From Pseudomonas sp. (GTDB taxonomy: Bacteria; Pseudomonadota; Gammaproteobacteria; Pseudomonadales; Pseudomonadaceae), in NCBI GenBank assembly GCA_022448005.1, contig JAKUTK010000022.1:1-64000 (forward strand): a DNA stretch of 64,000 nt, given 5' to 3'. Below, piece by piece: positions 51,362 to 60,117 of the stretch (the stretch's first letter is position 1; each line of letters starts with the position of its first letter). The translations under genes were made by a program, and so were the position numbers. The notes under the pieces were generated by a model. The model did no database searches, had not been told where the DNA came from, and saw only the letters and a program-made list of their open reading frames with translations.

Positions 51362-51389
51362 TTGACTTTGTGATTTATCTCACTATAGT
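51362..51389 (+). promoter_or_regulatory. sigma-70 promoter of gltA
   Basis: TTGACT (51362-51367), a 16-base spacer and TATAGT (51384-51389), 58 bases before the gltA ATG. AGGAGG at 51436-51441 is the ribosome site, six bases before the ATG. Confidence 0.8.
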
Positions 51390-51447
51390 GATGCGGGCCC
51401 TGCGTGGGGGGCCATGATGATTCCAAGCATAAAACAGGAGGCCATAC

Positions 51448-52719
51448 ATGGCTGACAACAAAGCGCAGTTGATCATCGAAGGCGCAGACGCCATCGAACT
51501 GCCCGTTCTATCCGGCACCGTAGGGCCCGACGTAATCGACGTACGAGGCTTGACCTCCACGGGTCGCTTCACCTTCGACCCCGGCTTCATGTCCACCGCC
51601 TCTTGCGAATCCAAGATCACCTATATCGATGGTGACAAAGGAATTTTGCTGCACCGCGGCTACCCAATCGAGCAACTGGCTGAAAAAGCCGATTATCTCG
51701 AGACCTGCTATCTCCTGCTCAACGGCGAGCTGCCGACCGCTGAAGAAAAAGCGAAGTTCATCAGCACCGTCAAGAACCACACAATGGTTCACGAACAGCT
51801 CAAGTCGTTCCTTAACGGCTTCCGCCGCGACGCGCACCCGATGGCTATCATGTGCGGCGTTGTAGGGGCGCTTTCAGCGTTCTATCACGACTCCCTAGAC
51901 ATTAACGACCCACACCACCGCGAGATCTCCGCGGTGCGTCTGGTCGCCAAGATGCCGACCCTCGCTGCCATGGTATACAAGTACTCCATGGGTCAGCCGA
52001 TGATGTATCCGCGAAACGATTTGAACTACGCTGAAAACTTCTTGCACATGATGTTCAATACGCCGTGTGAAGTGAAGCCGATCAGCCCGGTTCTAGCCAA
52101 GGCCATGGATCGCATCTTCATTCTGCATGCGGATCACGAGCAAAACGCGTCGACGTCTACAGTACGCCTGGCCGGCTCTACCGGCGCGAACCCTTTCGCC
52201 TGCATCGCGGCCGGCATTGCGGCACTTTGGGGCCCGGCACATGGCGGCGCCAACGAAGCAGTGCTCACCATGCTAGATGAGATCGGCGATGTTTCGAACA
52301 TTGAGACATTCCTGGCCAAGGCCAAGGACAAGAACGACCCGTTCAAGCTGATGGGCTTCGGTCACCGCGTTTACAAAAATTTCGATCCACGCGCAAAGGT
52401 GATGAAGCAGACCTGCGACGAGGTACTGAGCGAACTCGGCATCAACGACCCACAGCTTGAACTAGCCATGAAGCTTGAAGAGATCGCCCTGAACGACCCC
52501 TACTTCGCCGAACGCAACCTCTACCCGAACGTTGACTTCTACTCCGGCATCATTCTCAAGGCGATTGGCATTCCAACCAGCATGTTCACCGTGATCTTCG
52601 CCCTTGCGCGTACCGTCGGCTGGATCTCGCACTGGAAAGAGATGATTGCGATGGGACAGAAAATAGGACGCCCGCGCCAGCTTTACACTGGCCACCCGCA
52701 GCGAGACCTGCCTCGCTGA
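51448..52719 (+). CDS. gltA: Citrate synthase GltA (type II)
   Basis: A 423-residue hexameric-type, NADH-regulated citrate synthase. Active-site residues align with E. coli: H265 in [10 protein letters not shown]306 in [15 protein letters not shown] and D363 in PNVDFYSG. The N-terminal domain (1-50) and C207 in NTPCEVKP fit the allosteric NADH-sensitive form. It condenses oxaloacetate and acetyl-CoA. Divergent from the sdh-suc superoperon and followed by a hairpin terminator. The last residues HPQRDLPR are slightly shorter than in relatives I know, but nothing essential is lost. Confidence 0.98.
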   Translation: MADNKAQLIIEGADAIELPVLSGTVGPDVIDVRGLTSTGRFTFDPGFMSTASCESKITYIDGDKGILLHRGYPIEQLAEKADYLETCYLLLNGELPTAEEKAKFISTVKNHTMVHEQLKSFLNGFRRDAHPMAIMCGVVGALSAFYHDSLDINDPHHREISAVRLVAKMPTLAAMVYKYSMGQPMMYPRNDLNYAENFLHMMFNTPCEVKPISPVLAKAMDRIFILHADHEQNASTSTVRLAGSTGANPFACIAAGIAALWGPAHGGANEAVLTMLDEIGDVSNIETFLAKAKDKNDPFKLMGFGHRVYKNFDPRAKVMKQTCDEVLSELGINDPQLELAMKLEEIALNDPYFAERNLYPNVDFYSGIILKAIGIPTSMFTVIFALARTVGWISHWKEMIAMGQKIGRPRQLYTGHPQRDLPR

Positions 52720-52780
52720 GGCAGAGCGTAACGCCAACCTGAAGCAGGTCTATAGCCTGCTCAGGATTAGGTAGCTTCAG

Positions 52781-52816
52781 ACGCCCAGTGCAGTCAGTGC
52801 ACCGGGCGTTTTTTTA
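52781..52816 (+). terminator. gltA Rho-independent terminator
   Basis: ACGCCCAGTGCA and TGCACCGGGCGT pair around GTCAG (52781-52809) with one mismatch, followed by a run of T (52810-52816). It lies 62 bases after the gltA stop. Confidence 0.88.
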
Positions 52817-53432
52817 AATGCGAAGCAAGCCGTCACACAGAGTATTTGCGAATCAAATGCACCAGCCTGCGTAATCATCGAGAGCACCTCAGCCGCAGAG
52901 GTAGCATCTCGCCATTAACGACCCGATCCGACCGATACATCTGCATTCACCAGCAATGTTTAAAAGCTAGTGCTGCGCCAAGGCCGCACCAGCAAAAGCT
53001 TGATTGGGAACCGGCGCAGCCGCATGCAATCAGACCCTATCGAGCACTGGCGCTACTTACAAGCATCACTGGAGCCCCCATCAGCCCTGACACCGCGTCA
53101 AAGATGCGTGAATCGTTGAGGTCGCAGCGCGAGGGCGATAGACAGTCACTGGAGCCGTCCGCACCACGCCTAACACCCGGCCCCGCAAAGGCGAGACTGA
53201 TGCAGCGAAAAAGGCGCATGCACCTGCCCGCAATGACTAGAGACTGAAACCCACCCGCGAGATTACCTGGCCGGACTATTTAACGAGCCCTTGCTCAATG
53301 CGCCGCTGCGGCCACTGCGATGCATCACCATGAGATACATCCAACAAGCAGACTGAAACCCAAGTGACTGCCGCCCCAGTCGACAGCCTCAGCAGTCGAG
53401 GAAAATTCTCATCAAGAAATCATAGGCATAAA
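52817..53432. other. gene-poor stretch between gltA and the tRNA fragment
   Basis: About 615 bases with no gene I can support. A plus-strand frame (52846-53247, 133 codons) is open, but its product is Arg/Ser/Pro-rich, has no ribosome site and no family resemblance. The stretch is the pre-integration chromosomal flank between gltA and the tRNA-Pro gene. Confidence 0.5.
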
Positions 53433-53464
53433 AAAATCCAGCCACCGCTAAGTGACTGGATTTT
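53433..53464 (-). terminator. tRNA-Pro gene terminator
   Basis: AAAATCCAGCCAC (53433-53445) pairs with GTGACTGGATTTT (53452-53464) with one mismatch. On the minus strand it is followed by TTTTTTTATG, so it terminates a minus-strand transcript; the tRNA fragment 12 bases away on that strand is the obvious client. Confidence 0.75.
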
Positions 53465-53475
53465 ATAGGGATTTT

Positions 53476-53522
53476 TGGTCGGGACGGAGTGATTCGAACA
53501 CTCGACCCCTTGCACCCCATGC
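53476..53522 (-). pseudogene. 3' fragment of tRNA-Pro(GGG): integration attachment site
   Basis: On the minus strand the fragment reads from the anticodon loop (ATGGGGT, anticodon GGG) through the 3' anticodon arm GCAAG, a perfect T-arm GAGTG-TTCGAAT-CACTC and the acceptor strand CGTCCCG-A-CCA. The 5' half (acceptor CGGGACG, D-arm) is missing: sequence beyond 53522 does not continue as tRNA. This is what is left at one end when an element integrates into the 3' half of a tRNA gene; the complete gene should lie at the other end, beyond the window. Confidence 0.75.
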
Positions 53523-53653
53523 GCTTATTTGGTGGATTTCCATAGATCGCCGTGGACACTCATGGACTCATCAAACCTAGCAATTACGGGGATTGCAGGC
53601 TATTCTGCCGTCCCATAGCGTCCAATGCTGTCCATCACCAGCCAAGCGATTCG

Positions 53654-53675
53654 GTGGGGTAAAAGTGGGGTAAAA
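53654..53675 (+). repeat. tandem 11-bp repeat upstream of the integrase
   Basis: GTGGGGTAAAA occurs twice in tandem (53654-53664 and 53665-53675), with a degenerate third copy GGGGTAAAGAG just before the integrase start (53699-53709). Position between attachment site and int suggests integrase arm-type sites or an int regulator site; this is inference. Confidence 0.55.
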
Positions 53676-53709
53676 TTCTAAGGCAACCGAAGCATGCAAG
53701 GGGTAAAGA

Positions 53710-55104
53710 GTGGCAAAATTGACGGCGAAGCAGCTAGAGGCCCTTAGTTTTGCCGATGACGGCAGAATCCTTCGGGAGGACGGCGGGCTGGTTGCTAGGG
53801 TTCGCGCAGGCGTCCGTGGTGTAACAGTGCAGTTTCGCTACGAATTCAAACAAGAAGGACTGAAACGCGATCAAAGTCTGGGCAGCTGGCCAAAAAAGTC
53901 TCTTGCCCAGATTCGTGCCGAACGTGACGAGGTTAAAGCCACAGCCGCAAAAGGCATCGATCCAACCGCTGCCCGCAAAGCTGCCAAGATCGAAGCTCAA
54001 GCTGCAGTCGCAGCGACCATTGCCGAAGCCGAACGCCAAGCTGCCGAAAACAAGACGGTGGCCGACCTGTTTGATGAATGGATTCGCGACGGCGTCTCCC
54101 GCCAGGATGGCAATGCCGAACTGATCCGCAGCTTCAAGAAAGATGTCCTACCGCTAATTGGCAAGAAACCACTGCGCAGCCTGACCGAAAAGGATCTGCT
54201 CACGGTGCTGCGCTCAGTCAAAGCCCGCGGTCTGAATCGCACCGTCGTCATCCGCAACAACGACATTGGCCAGATGCTGCACTGGGGTGAGAAACGAAAA
54301 CCCTGGCGAGGCCTGATGACTGACGGAAATCCAGCCGACCTTATAGATGTCAGCAAGCTGCTCGATCACGATTATGAAGAACAACGCGACCGCCTGCTTT
54401 CCCCAGACGAAATCCGCGAGCTGCGTGACATCCTCGAACGCCTAGAGAAAGACTACGAAGGGCTTCCCGCTGGCCAGAAGTATTCCGGCATTCGCCCGGT
54501 CAACACGCGCGTCCAGTGCGCTCTGTGGATCTGCCTGAGCACCCTCTGCCGTATTGGCGAGCTGCTTAAGGCCGAGTGGCGCTACCTGGACCTGAAGAAA
54601 GGCACCTGGTTCATCCCCGCCGAGGCTACCAAAGGGCATAAAGGCAAACGCCAGGATCACCATGTGTTCCTGTCAGCGTTCGCCATAGCGCAATTCAAGC
54701 GCCTACAAAAAGAGACCGGCCATACACCGTTCTGCTTTCCCAGCAAGGACAGCCAAAGCCATGTTGATACTAAGACGGTCAGCAAACTCATCGGAGATCG
54801 GCAGTGCCGCTTCAAGAACCGCAGCAAACCTCTGGCCGGCCGGCATCATGACGACTCGCTAGTACTGAGCAATGGAGCCAGAGGTGAATGGACGCCGCAT
54901 GATCTGCGCCGCACTGGCGCGACAATGATGCAGGAGCTCGGTATTACCTTGGAGATCATCGACCGCTGCCAGAACCACCTGCTGGGCGGATCCAAGGTGC
55001 GTCGGCACTATCTGCATCACGACTATGCCAAGGAAAAAACCGAGGCTTGGCGCCTTCTGGGCAAAAGGCTAGAAACGATCCTAGCAACATCAGCAGCTGA
55101 CTAG
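53710..55104 (+). CDS. int: Tyrosine-type integrase with DUF4102 N-terminal domain
   Basis: A 464-residue P4-like phage/island integrase. The N-terminal DUF4102 arm-binding domain spans about 1-95 (FADDGRILREDGGLVARVR onward), a SAM-like core-binding domain about 115-215 and the catalytic domain 225-455. Active-site residues: R281 (LCRIGELL), H397 and R400 (TPHDLRRTGATM), H423 (RCQNHLLGG) and the nucleophile Y434 (RRHYLHHDYA). All are present, so it should be active. The start is a GTG at 53710. It faces away from the tRNA-Pro fragment 190 bases to the left and marks the end of an integrative element. Confidence 0.94.
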   Translation: MAKLTAKQLEALSFADDGRILREDGGLVARVRAGVRGVTVQFRYEFKQEGLKRDQSLGSWPKKSLAQIRAERDEVKATAAKGIDPTAARKAAKIEAQAAVAATIAEAERQAAENKTVADLFDEWIRDGVSRQDGNAELIRSFKKDVLPLIGKKPLRSLTEKDLLTVLRSVKARGLNRTVVIRNNDIGQMLHWGEKRKPWRGLMTDGNPADLIDVSKLLDHDYEEQRDRLLSPDEIRELRDILERLEKDYEGLPAGQKYSGIRPVNTRVQCALWICLSTLCRIGELLKAEWRYLDLKKGTWFIPAEATKGHKGKRQDHHVFLSAFAIAQFKRLQKETGHTPFCFPSKDSQSHVDTKTVSKLIGDRQCRFKNRSKPLAGRHHDDSLVLSNGARGEWTPHDLRRTGATMMQELGITLEIIDRCQNHLLGGSKVRRHYLHHDYAKEKTEAWRLLGKRLETILATSAAD

Positions 55105-55402
55105 CCTTCTCAACAGGAACCGGACAAAAGCGGCTCTAGCGAGCAGCACTACAAGCGTGAGGCCCCATGAGCGACTCGGGTCGCCGCCTCTAGATATGTA
55201 AATTTTAATGACGGTACATTACTTGCCCCATCCATCGCGCCGTCACCACAGGAACAGCTCAGCTAATTCCCCGCTTGAGCCGTTGGAGACACCTGCTGTC
55301 TTTGTTTACCTGTTCATGCAAACAATATCGACGTGTCTTGAGTCACGACATATTGTTCAGTTGTTGGCCGTGCTGACGGCGAGAGGACAGAAGGAATTAG
55401 CG
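55105..55402. other. 298-base gap after the integrase
   Basis: Relatively A/T-rich, accessory-type sequence. A frame is open from 55208 into the small membrane protein gene, but its N-terminal extension is basic and without family resemblance. An ATG at 55316 is also possible. No other feature seen. Confidence 0.4.
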
Positions 55403-55663
55403 ATGGATGCGATTAGCATGGCTTGGCTGGTAGTGGGCGGTTTATTTTGTGTAGTACTAGTGCAGTCAATCGTAATCTGGTTGCAATGGCTTCACACACA
55501 ACAGCACAAGGCGGAGCTCAGTGTTCTGCGCAGTCTAGTACAGAGCCTGGGCGAAATCATCCGGCGGTTGGAGAGCGAGAAGGCTGAACTGGCCGCTGGC
55601 CTGAGGGCTGAGAAGGGACAAGTAGAGTATTTGAAGGGACAGCTCTTCCGAGCAGGTCGGTAA
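55403..55663 (+). CDS. small single-pass membrane protein with coiled coil
   Basis: An 86-residue protein: membrane segment at about 7-28 (MAWLVVGGLFCVVLVQSIVI) followed by a soluble helix rich in heptad-like hydrophobic positions (AELSVLRSLVQSLGEIIRRL, then ESEKAELAAGLRAEKGQVEY). AAGGA seven bases before the ATG at 55403 supports the start; the same frame is open back to 55208. No family recognised. Between the integrase and the McrBC-like genes, on the opposite strand to the latter, so it is an element-borne gene of unknown role. Confidence 0.6.
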   Translation: MDAISMAWLVVGGLFCVVLVQSIVIWLQWLHTQQHKAELSVLRSLVQSLGEIIRRLESEKAELAAGLRAEKGQVEYLKGQLFRAGR

Positions 55664-55979
55664 GGATCCGAGCTGCTCCCAATTGAGAAAGCTAACGCAG
55701 CAACCTTCGCTATCCGGGCCGAACTACTCACGCTCTGAATGTCCATCTGCCATCCTGGCGGCGACGCGACCAGAATGCTCACCGAGAGAAAGAAAAAGCC
55801 TAGCGGCGAGGACAATGCTCTCGACATTGCCGCATGGAACGCAAGATGGAGATCCTGCAGCACGACTACAAGCAAGTGGAGGATACATTGGGTGAAACTA
55901 TGCTGGTGCTAGCCCTTTTCAAGCCGTCCGTGGAAATGGGTTAGAACCCGATCGGCTGGTGACACATTGCCGGAGCTGG
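55664..55979. other. 316-base gap with a possible frameshifted gene remnant
   Basis: No intact gene. One plus frame starts MLTERKKKPSGEDNALDIAA at 55775; a second frame continues MERKMEILQHDYKQVEDTLG to a TAG at 55942-55944. Reading one into the other near 55834 would give one short charged helical protein, so a single-base indel could have broken a small gene. The join is speculative. Confidence 0.3.
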
Positions 55980-57641
55980 TCAGTCGCGTCTCTGGCTTGG
56001 GCTATCAGCTTCGTCTGCGCACGGCGGCGCGTAACGGAGGCTGTGGAAGCCAGGATCAGAATCCATAGGATGTTCCCCTGATTCTAAATCAGGGGAGCCC
56101 GTCCAACAGGACCGTAGCACCTCGTGGAGTCCGTTCTTTTCAGCGCTCAGCACCGCAACGCCAACACCATTGTCTTTCCGGTACTTCATCGTTTCCAACA
56201 ATGGAGCACCTCCTCCACGGGGTACCAGCAATACTGATAAATCCGGCTTTCGCCCTTCCCAACGCAAGCAATCCCGGTACAGATGCGCAGACTCCATACC
56301 CTCCAACACCCACTCGCGTCCAACACGGTACTTGGCGTCTATTACAATGAATGAGCGCCCAGCCGGGCTACTCACAGTGACGACAATGTCGGGGCGGCGT
56401 TCCCCGGAAATGCTGGAAAAACCGTGAGAGGGTGGTTGGTCGAAAGCTGGGCAGCGTACCTGTAGCCAGACATCGACCTGTGTGTCGGTAGTCCTTCCTT
56501 CACAACGTATGACGTCCACGCGCGAGCCGGGCCAACGATAAATCCACTGCAAGTCGGGATAGATCGTCTTCATCATGCCGACCACTTGGAGGTAGCACCA
56601 ACGCTCGTAGATCTCCCACGTCGGACTGATCCACAAACGTTCTCCCTCGCTACTGCCATCAATCCCCGGGCGCAGCACGTACCAAGCGTATCGATAAGCC
56701 CGGGCATATACAGGATGAGCGGAAATCGCGTTGAGTCCCGCAGCACTAATACAAGGCTGGCTCAGCGAACAAAAGGGTTCCTTGCGCTGAATCCTCCGGA
56801 GGGCGCTGTGCAAGCCTTCGAGGAACTCAACACGGCGTCCAAGCCGAGGGGCCAAGGCAGAGCGAGCGCCCGTGTCGCGCTCATGATCGATGAGCTTTTG
56901 CAATTCGGCAATGACGTGTCGGCTGCGTCGCAGGGTTTCGCTCAGGACAACGGCCAATGCCTGGTTGGCCGGGTTATCGAGATCCTCGAGCACGCTGGGC
57001 ACATCGAAGTGCAGCACCTCACTATCGGCACTCACCCGGCCGAGGTTATAGAGCAACGCCGTCGACGCTGGGTCTTGCAAGGCACGACGCACGGTTCGCC
57101 GATCAATACGGCGTAATTGATGTGCTGGCCGTAATATGCGCTCTCGGCGCAACCAGGTTAGCGGCTTGCGCAAGACTTCGGCGAACGCAGATAACAGCTC
57201 CGGTCCATAACGTTTCAGCCTTGCATACTGCAGATGTGGGTCGCTGGTTCGACCTGCACGTCCAACCTCTACCTGAGCGTATTCATTGCCCAAAAGCAAA
57301 CGGAGATCGAAGGTTAGAAGCTCGTCGAGCATCGCTGCGAACGAAGTCTCGCCGAGTTTGTTTTGATCCGGAGCCACATCAAAGTGGTAAGTCGCTACGA
57401 CTTTACCAGTCAAATCAACTAACTCAGCGATGACTTTGCCTGCATAAAATCCCGGCTGCCATCGCCAAGCGTTAAATGCCTCATGACGCGAAGTTTCCAA
57501 AGGCTCATCGTCTACAAACAGTCGCCACCCAGGGATAACCTCAAAATAATAGGTGCCGCGTTCCGTGAAGCCCGAAACCAAGCCTTCGGGGGCGACAGTG
57601 AACGCGCGTCCCTGTTTGTCAATGCATCGGATGATCGCCAT
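55980..57641 (-). CDS. McrC-like nuclease: DUF2357 plus PD-(D/E)XK domain
   Basis: A 553-residue protein with an N-terminal beta-rich part, the DUF2357 helical region (about 100-330) and a C-terminal PDDEXK_7-type nuclease domain. The nuclease motifs are E346 in WEIYERWCYLQ, D418 in GERRPDIVVTV and D435-A-K437 in FIVIDAKYR, a complete D-ExK-type set. It starts three bases after the McrB-like ATPase gene, the McrB-McrC order. In such pairs the GTPase/ATPase loads DNA and the C subunit cuts it. Likely modification-dependent or foreign-DNA restriction; the specificity is unknown. The last 40 residues after the nuclease core are disordered in character. Confidence 0.85.
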   Translation of the reverse strand: MAIIRCIDKQGRAFTVAPEGLVSGFTERGTYYFEVIPGWRLFVDDEPLETSRHEAFNAWRWQPGFYAGKVIAELVDLTGKVVATYHFDVAPDQNKLGETSFAAMLDELLTFDLRLLLGNEYAQVEVGRAGRTSDPHLQYARLKRYGPELLSAFAEVLRKPLTWLRRERILRPAHQLRRIDRRTVRRALQDPASTALLYNLGRVSADSEVLHFDVPSVLEDLDNPANQALAVVLSETLRRSRHVIAELQKLIDHERDTGARSALAPRLGRRVEFLEGLHSALRRIQRKEPFCSLSQPCISAAGLNAISAHPVYARAYRYAWYVLRPGIDGSSEGERLWISPTWEIYERWCYLQVVGMMKTIYPDLQWIYRWPGSRVDVIRCEGRTTDTQVDVWLQVRCPAFDQPPSHGFSSISGERRPDIVVTVSSPAGRSFIVIDAKYRVGREWVLEGMESAHLYRDCLRWEGRKPDLSVLLVPRGGGAPLLETMKYRKDNGVGVAVLSAEKNGLHEVLRSCWTGSPDLESGEHPMDSDPGFHSLRYAPPCADEADSPSQRRD

Positions 57642-57644
57642 ATT

Positions 57645-59987
57645 TCAGCGCCAGAACCGGGCAGAACCTAAAGAGCGCAGATCGTCGTGCAATTCGGCGA
57701 CCTTGGCTGCCGAGTCTGCCAGCCTCATGTCCTGCAACAGACTGCTGGTGTCCGCAAAAGCGGCCTGGACCCGAGGTATGTCTTCACCGCGTAGTTTGGG
57801 CAGGACTTTGGCGTAGATGGCTTGATCCAATGCTGCATTGAAGTCGATTACACCGCTACGTTCGGCCTCCTCAACGTAACCAATGACATCATGGATGGTC
57901 CGCCAGCCGAAATGCAGGCGTGCCGGGCGCAATGCCTTGACCAAGCCCTTGAGGGTATCGCGCACTTTGGCAATTTTCGCCTCAGCCAAAACGCTGGCTT
58001 CCCACCCGGGGAACGCCTCAACATCGATATCCCAGAACTCGATCACTGCAGCCCGATCAAGCACCTTGTCGCTCAGACCATGTGTCGTTTCATCCATATT
58101 CACGGTGCCAATGATCACAAGGTTACTCGGGTACGTGATGGTTGCCGGCACACCGCTGATGTCAGTGTCTTGGGCATGGAGCTCAATGGGACCACCTGTC
58201 TCCATGGCCGAAAGCAGGGGTGCTAAGTATTGCTCCGGGTGAGACAGATTCATTTCGTCCAGCACAACCGTATATGGGCGACCGGAGTTGGCACTGGCCC
58301 GAAGCAGAAAGTCGACGAATGCCGTACGTACATAGCTCTCGCTATTTAATGGGTTGACGTAACCCAGCAGGCAAGATGGATCGTGCCAACCCGGCTGGAC
58401 CGGGACAGTAAGCAGGCCCTCAGAACGGTGGGTTTGGCCATCTTGCAACGCAAGAGCATATCCCCGAGCCAATACCGTCTTACCGGCACCGCTGAGCCCG
58501 GTGAGTACAGCAAAATGGCGGCGCGGATGGCTCCAGAGACCGGCATCAAGGCGTGCAACCAAACTGATCGGAAAGGCGATGCTTTTAGGGAAACTATGTT
58601 GGATGGCTTCCAGCGAGGGACGCTCGAACAGCACGGACTCTTCATTAGATGGCACTACGCTGCCGGTAGAAGCCCCTATCTCTGGAGCAAGCGGTTGTGG
58701 CTCCCAGTGGATCTGCGCTGCCCAGGTATCGCCAAGCTCAGTCAGATACAGCATTTTGTCAGCTCTGGTTTCGACCAATTGCAAAGCACGCAGCCAGAAG
58801 GTCAGACTGGTCAAGGCTCGGTCGCTGGTCCATCTGGGGTTCACCTTTCTCAACACATCATTCAAGGCAGTGACAGACATTGGGCGGTTACGCAATGCAT
58901 GGAGCATGTGATCAATCCCGAGCACCCGGGTCAGCAGCCAATCCGATACCTCATCCGGCTCGCCTGTCTCCAGCAGCCCTTCGCCTCGTGGTGTTAGATG
59001 GATATCGTCGCCTTGGGCTCTTAGTACACCCCATTCTGCAATCAGTGAGTTAAGTTGCGTTCGGATGCTCGAAGGCGCGTGACTTGGGTTGATCGAGCTC
59101 ATGTGCTCAATCAGATCCTCTCGTTTGCATCCCTCTTTGGCGAACTCAATGATGGCCCTGATAGTGGCGACACCACCACCAATGGCGAGCATCCCGCGGC
59201 GGCGGCGCTCCGCGGGTAAAGGGTTGAGGCGCTCCTGGCCCGTTCTGAGATCAGCGATCGCGGTAGCTTCAGCTTCGTGCTCCTGTACGAATCTCAAGTA
59301 CAAGAGCCAAGGCAGAGTCATGCGTTCCAGCATTGGTGTTGATAGTGTCTTATCCCGTTTGCCCAAAACATCGTCTAGGCGCTCAAGCACACCTCGGTGG
59401 AGAGAAATTTCCTGCTCCGCGCCGCTTACCCCTATTAATGACGCCAAGTTGCGCAATTTCGGATAGTGAGCGAGCGTAGTCAGCTCCGTCGGGCATAGCG
59501 CTGCGAATAAACGATACTTTTTGAGCCGTGGATTTCGGCGCACGAGGGGCGGAGCGACTAGCTGGTTCAGCTCCCGCCAGCCTTCCATGAGCACTTGCTC
59601 ATGGATGAGAGCGTCAGCAGCTTTAAGCGATACCCGAATATTCCAAAGGCATTTGGCAACGCTAGGATCGGTCACCACCTCGGAAACGTTGACAGTACCC
59701 ATGCCGGTTTTAGTGATGTCCTCACTCTCCCATAGTCGCTCCTGAAACTCAGGGCTACAAAACTCATCCTGATCTGCGTCTTGAACTCTTTGCAGGAATT
59801 CCGACAACTTTTTCAGCCAGTTCTGATACCAAGCCAGCTCGCGATGCTGGGCCAGTACTGCTTCACAGGCTGCCCTAAGATTTGCGTCATCCTTCAGATC
59901 TACCGCCACAGCCCATGCCCCTTGTTGTTTTGTTTGGGCGACCTCGCCCATACGTTTTTGATAAAAACTTTCATTGCATAAGTTCAA
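57645..59987 (-). CDS. McrB-like AAA+ motor with winged-helix N-terminal region
   Basis: A 780-residue protein. The C-terminal AAA+ domain (about 455-700) is of the McrB/MoxR branch: Walker A GLSGAGKT (497-504), Walker B VVLDEMNLSHPEQY (574-587), sensor/signature GTVNMDETTHGLSDKVLDRA (627-646) with arginine finger R645. Before it lie about 450 residues without an McrB DNA-base-binding domain I recognise; 265-340 and 350-425 look like two winged-helix units, each ending in a wing such as DDIHLTPRGEGLLE and KMLYLTELGDTW. The start is uncertain: TTG at 59987 or ATG at 59951; neither has a strong ribosome site. It sits directly before the nuclease gene and 130 bases after recD. Confidence 0.85.
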   Translation of the reverse strand: MNLCNESFYQKRMGEVAQTKQQGAWAVAVDLKDDANLRAACEAVLAQHRELAWYQNWLKKLSEFLQRVQDADQDEFCSPEFQERLWESEDITKTGMGTVNVSEVVTDPSVAKCLWNIRVSLKAADALIHEQVLMEGWRELNQLVAPPLVRRNPRLKKYRLFAALCPTELTTLAHYPKLRNLASLIGVSGAEQEISLHRGVLERLDDVLGKRDKTLSTPMLERMTLPWLLYLRFVQEHEAEATAIADLRTGQERLNPLPAERRRRGMLAIGGGVATIRAIIEFAKEGCKREDLIEHMSSINPSHAPSSIRTQLNSLIAEWGVLRAQGDDIHLTPRGEGLLETGEPDEVSDWLLTRVLGIDHMLHALRNRPMSVTALNDVLRKVNPRWTSDRALTSLTFWLRALQLVETRADKMLYLTELGDTWAAQIHWEPQPLAPEIGASTGSVVPSNEESVLFERPSLEAIQHSFPKSIAFPISLVARLDAGLWSHPRRHFAVLTGLSGAGKTVLARGYALALQDGQTHRSEGLLTVPVQPGWHDPSCLLGYVNPLNSESYVRTAFVDFLLRASANSGRPYTVVLDEMNLSHPEQYLAPLLSAMETGGPIELHAQDTDISGVPATITYPSNLVIIGTVNMDETTHGLSDKVLDRAAVIEFWDIDVEAFPGWEASVLAEAKIAKVRDTLKGLVKALRPARLHFGWRTIHDVIGYVEEAERSGVIDFNAALDQAIYAKVLPKLRGEDIPRVQAAFADTSSLLQDMRLADSAAKVAELHDDLRSLGSARFWR

Positions 59988-60037
59988 ACTTACCGAGCGG
60001 TCATCGAACGGCGTGGCCGTACCGCCAGCTAAATGCC

Positions 60038-60066
60038 ACCATCAATGGATTATAAAATATGATGGT
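60038..60066 (-). promoter_or_regulatory. candidate promoter and operator of the McrB-like gene
   Basis: Inverted repeat ACCATCA (60038-60044) / TGATGGT (60060-60066) encloses a perfect minus-strand -10 TATAAT (60054-60049). A good -35 is not evident. A repressor binding the repeat would cover the -10 box. It lies 62 bases upstream of 59987. Confidence 0.45.
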
Positions 60067-60117
60067 AAAGCCCCACTTGAAGCCAGCAACGGGCTAAAAT
60101 CTTCTCAATTCACCCAC

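Larger units (their letters stand above)
51086..51447. promoter_or_regulatory. sdhC-gltA divergent intergenic region
   Basis: A 362-base region with both TCA promoters (listed separately): sdhC on minus at 51218-51246 and gltA on plus at 51362-51389. They do not overlap, leaving about 115 bases between the two -35 boxes, enough for a shared regulator site. I found no strong palindrome there and no coding sequence. Confidence 0.7.

Noticed and set aside
52846-53247. 133-codon plus frame between gltA and the tRNA fragment
   Set aside because: Arg/Ser/Pro-rich, no Shine-Dalgarno and no family; the surrounding region looks non-coding.
53476-53600. Complete tRNA gene
   Set aside because: The 3' half is perfect, but sequence past 53522 does not pair as the 5' anticodon strand, D-arm or acceptor, so only a fragment is present.
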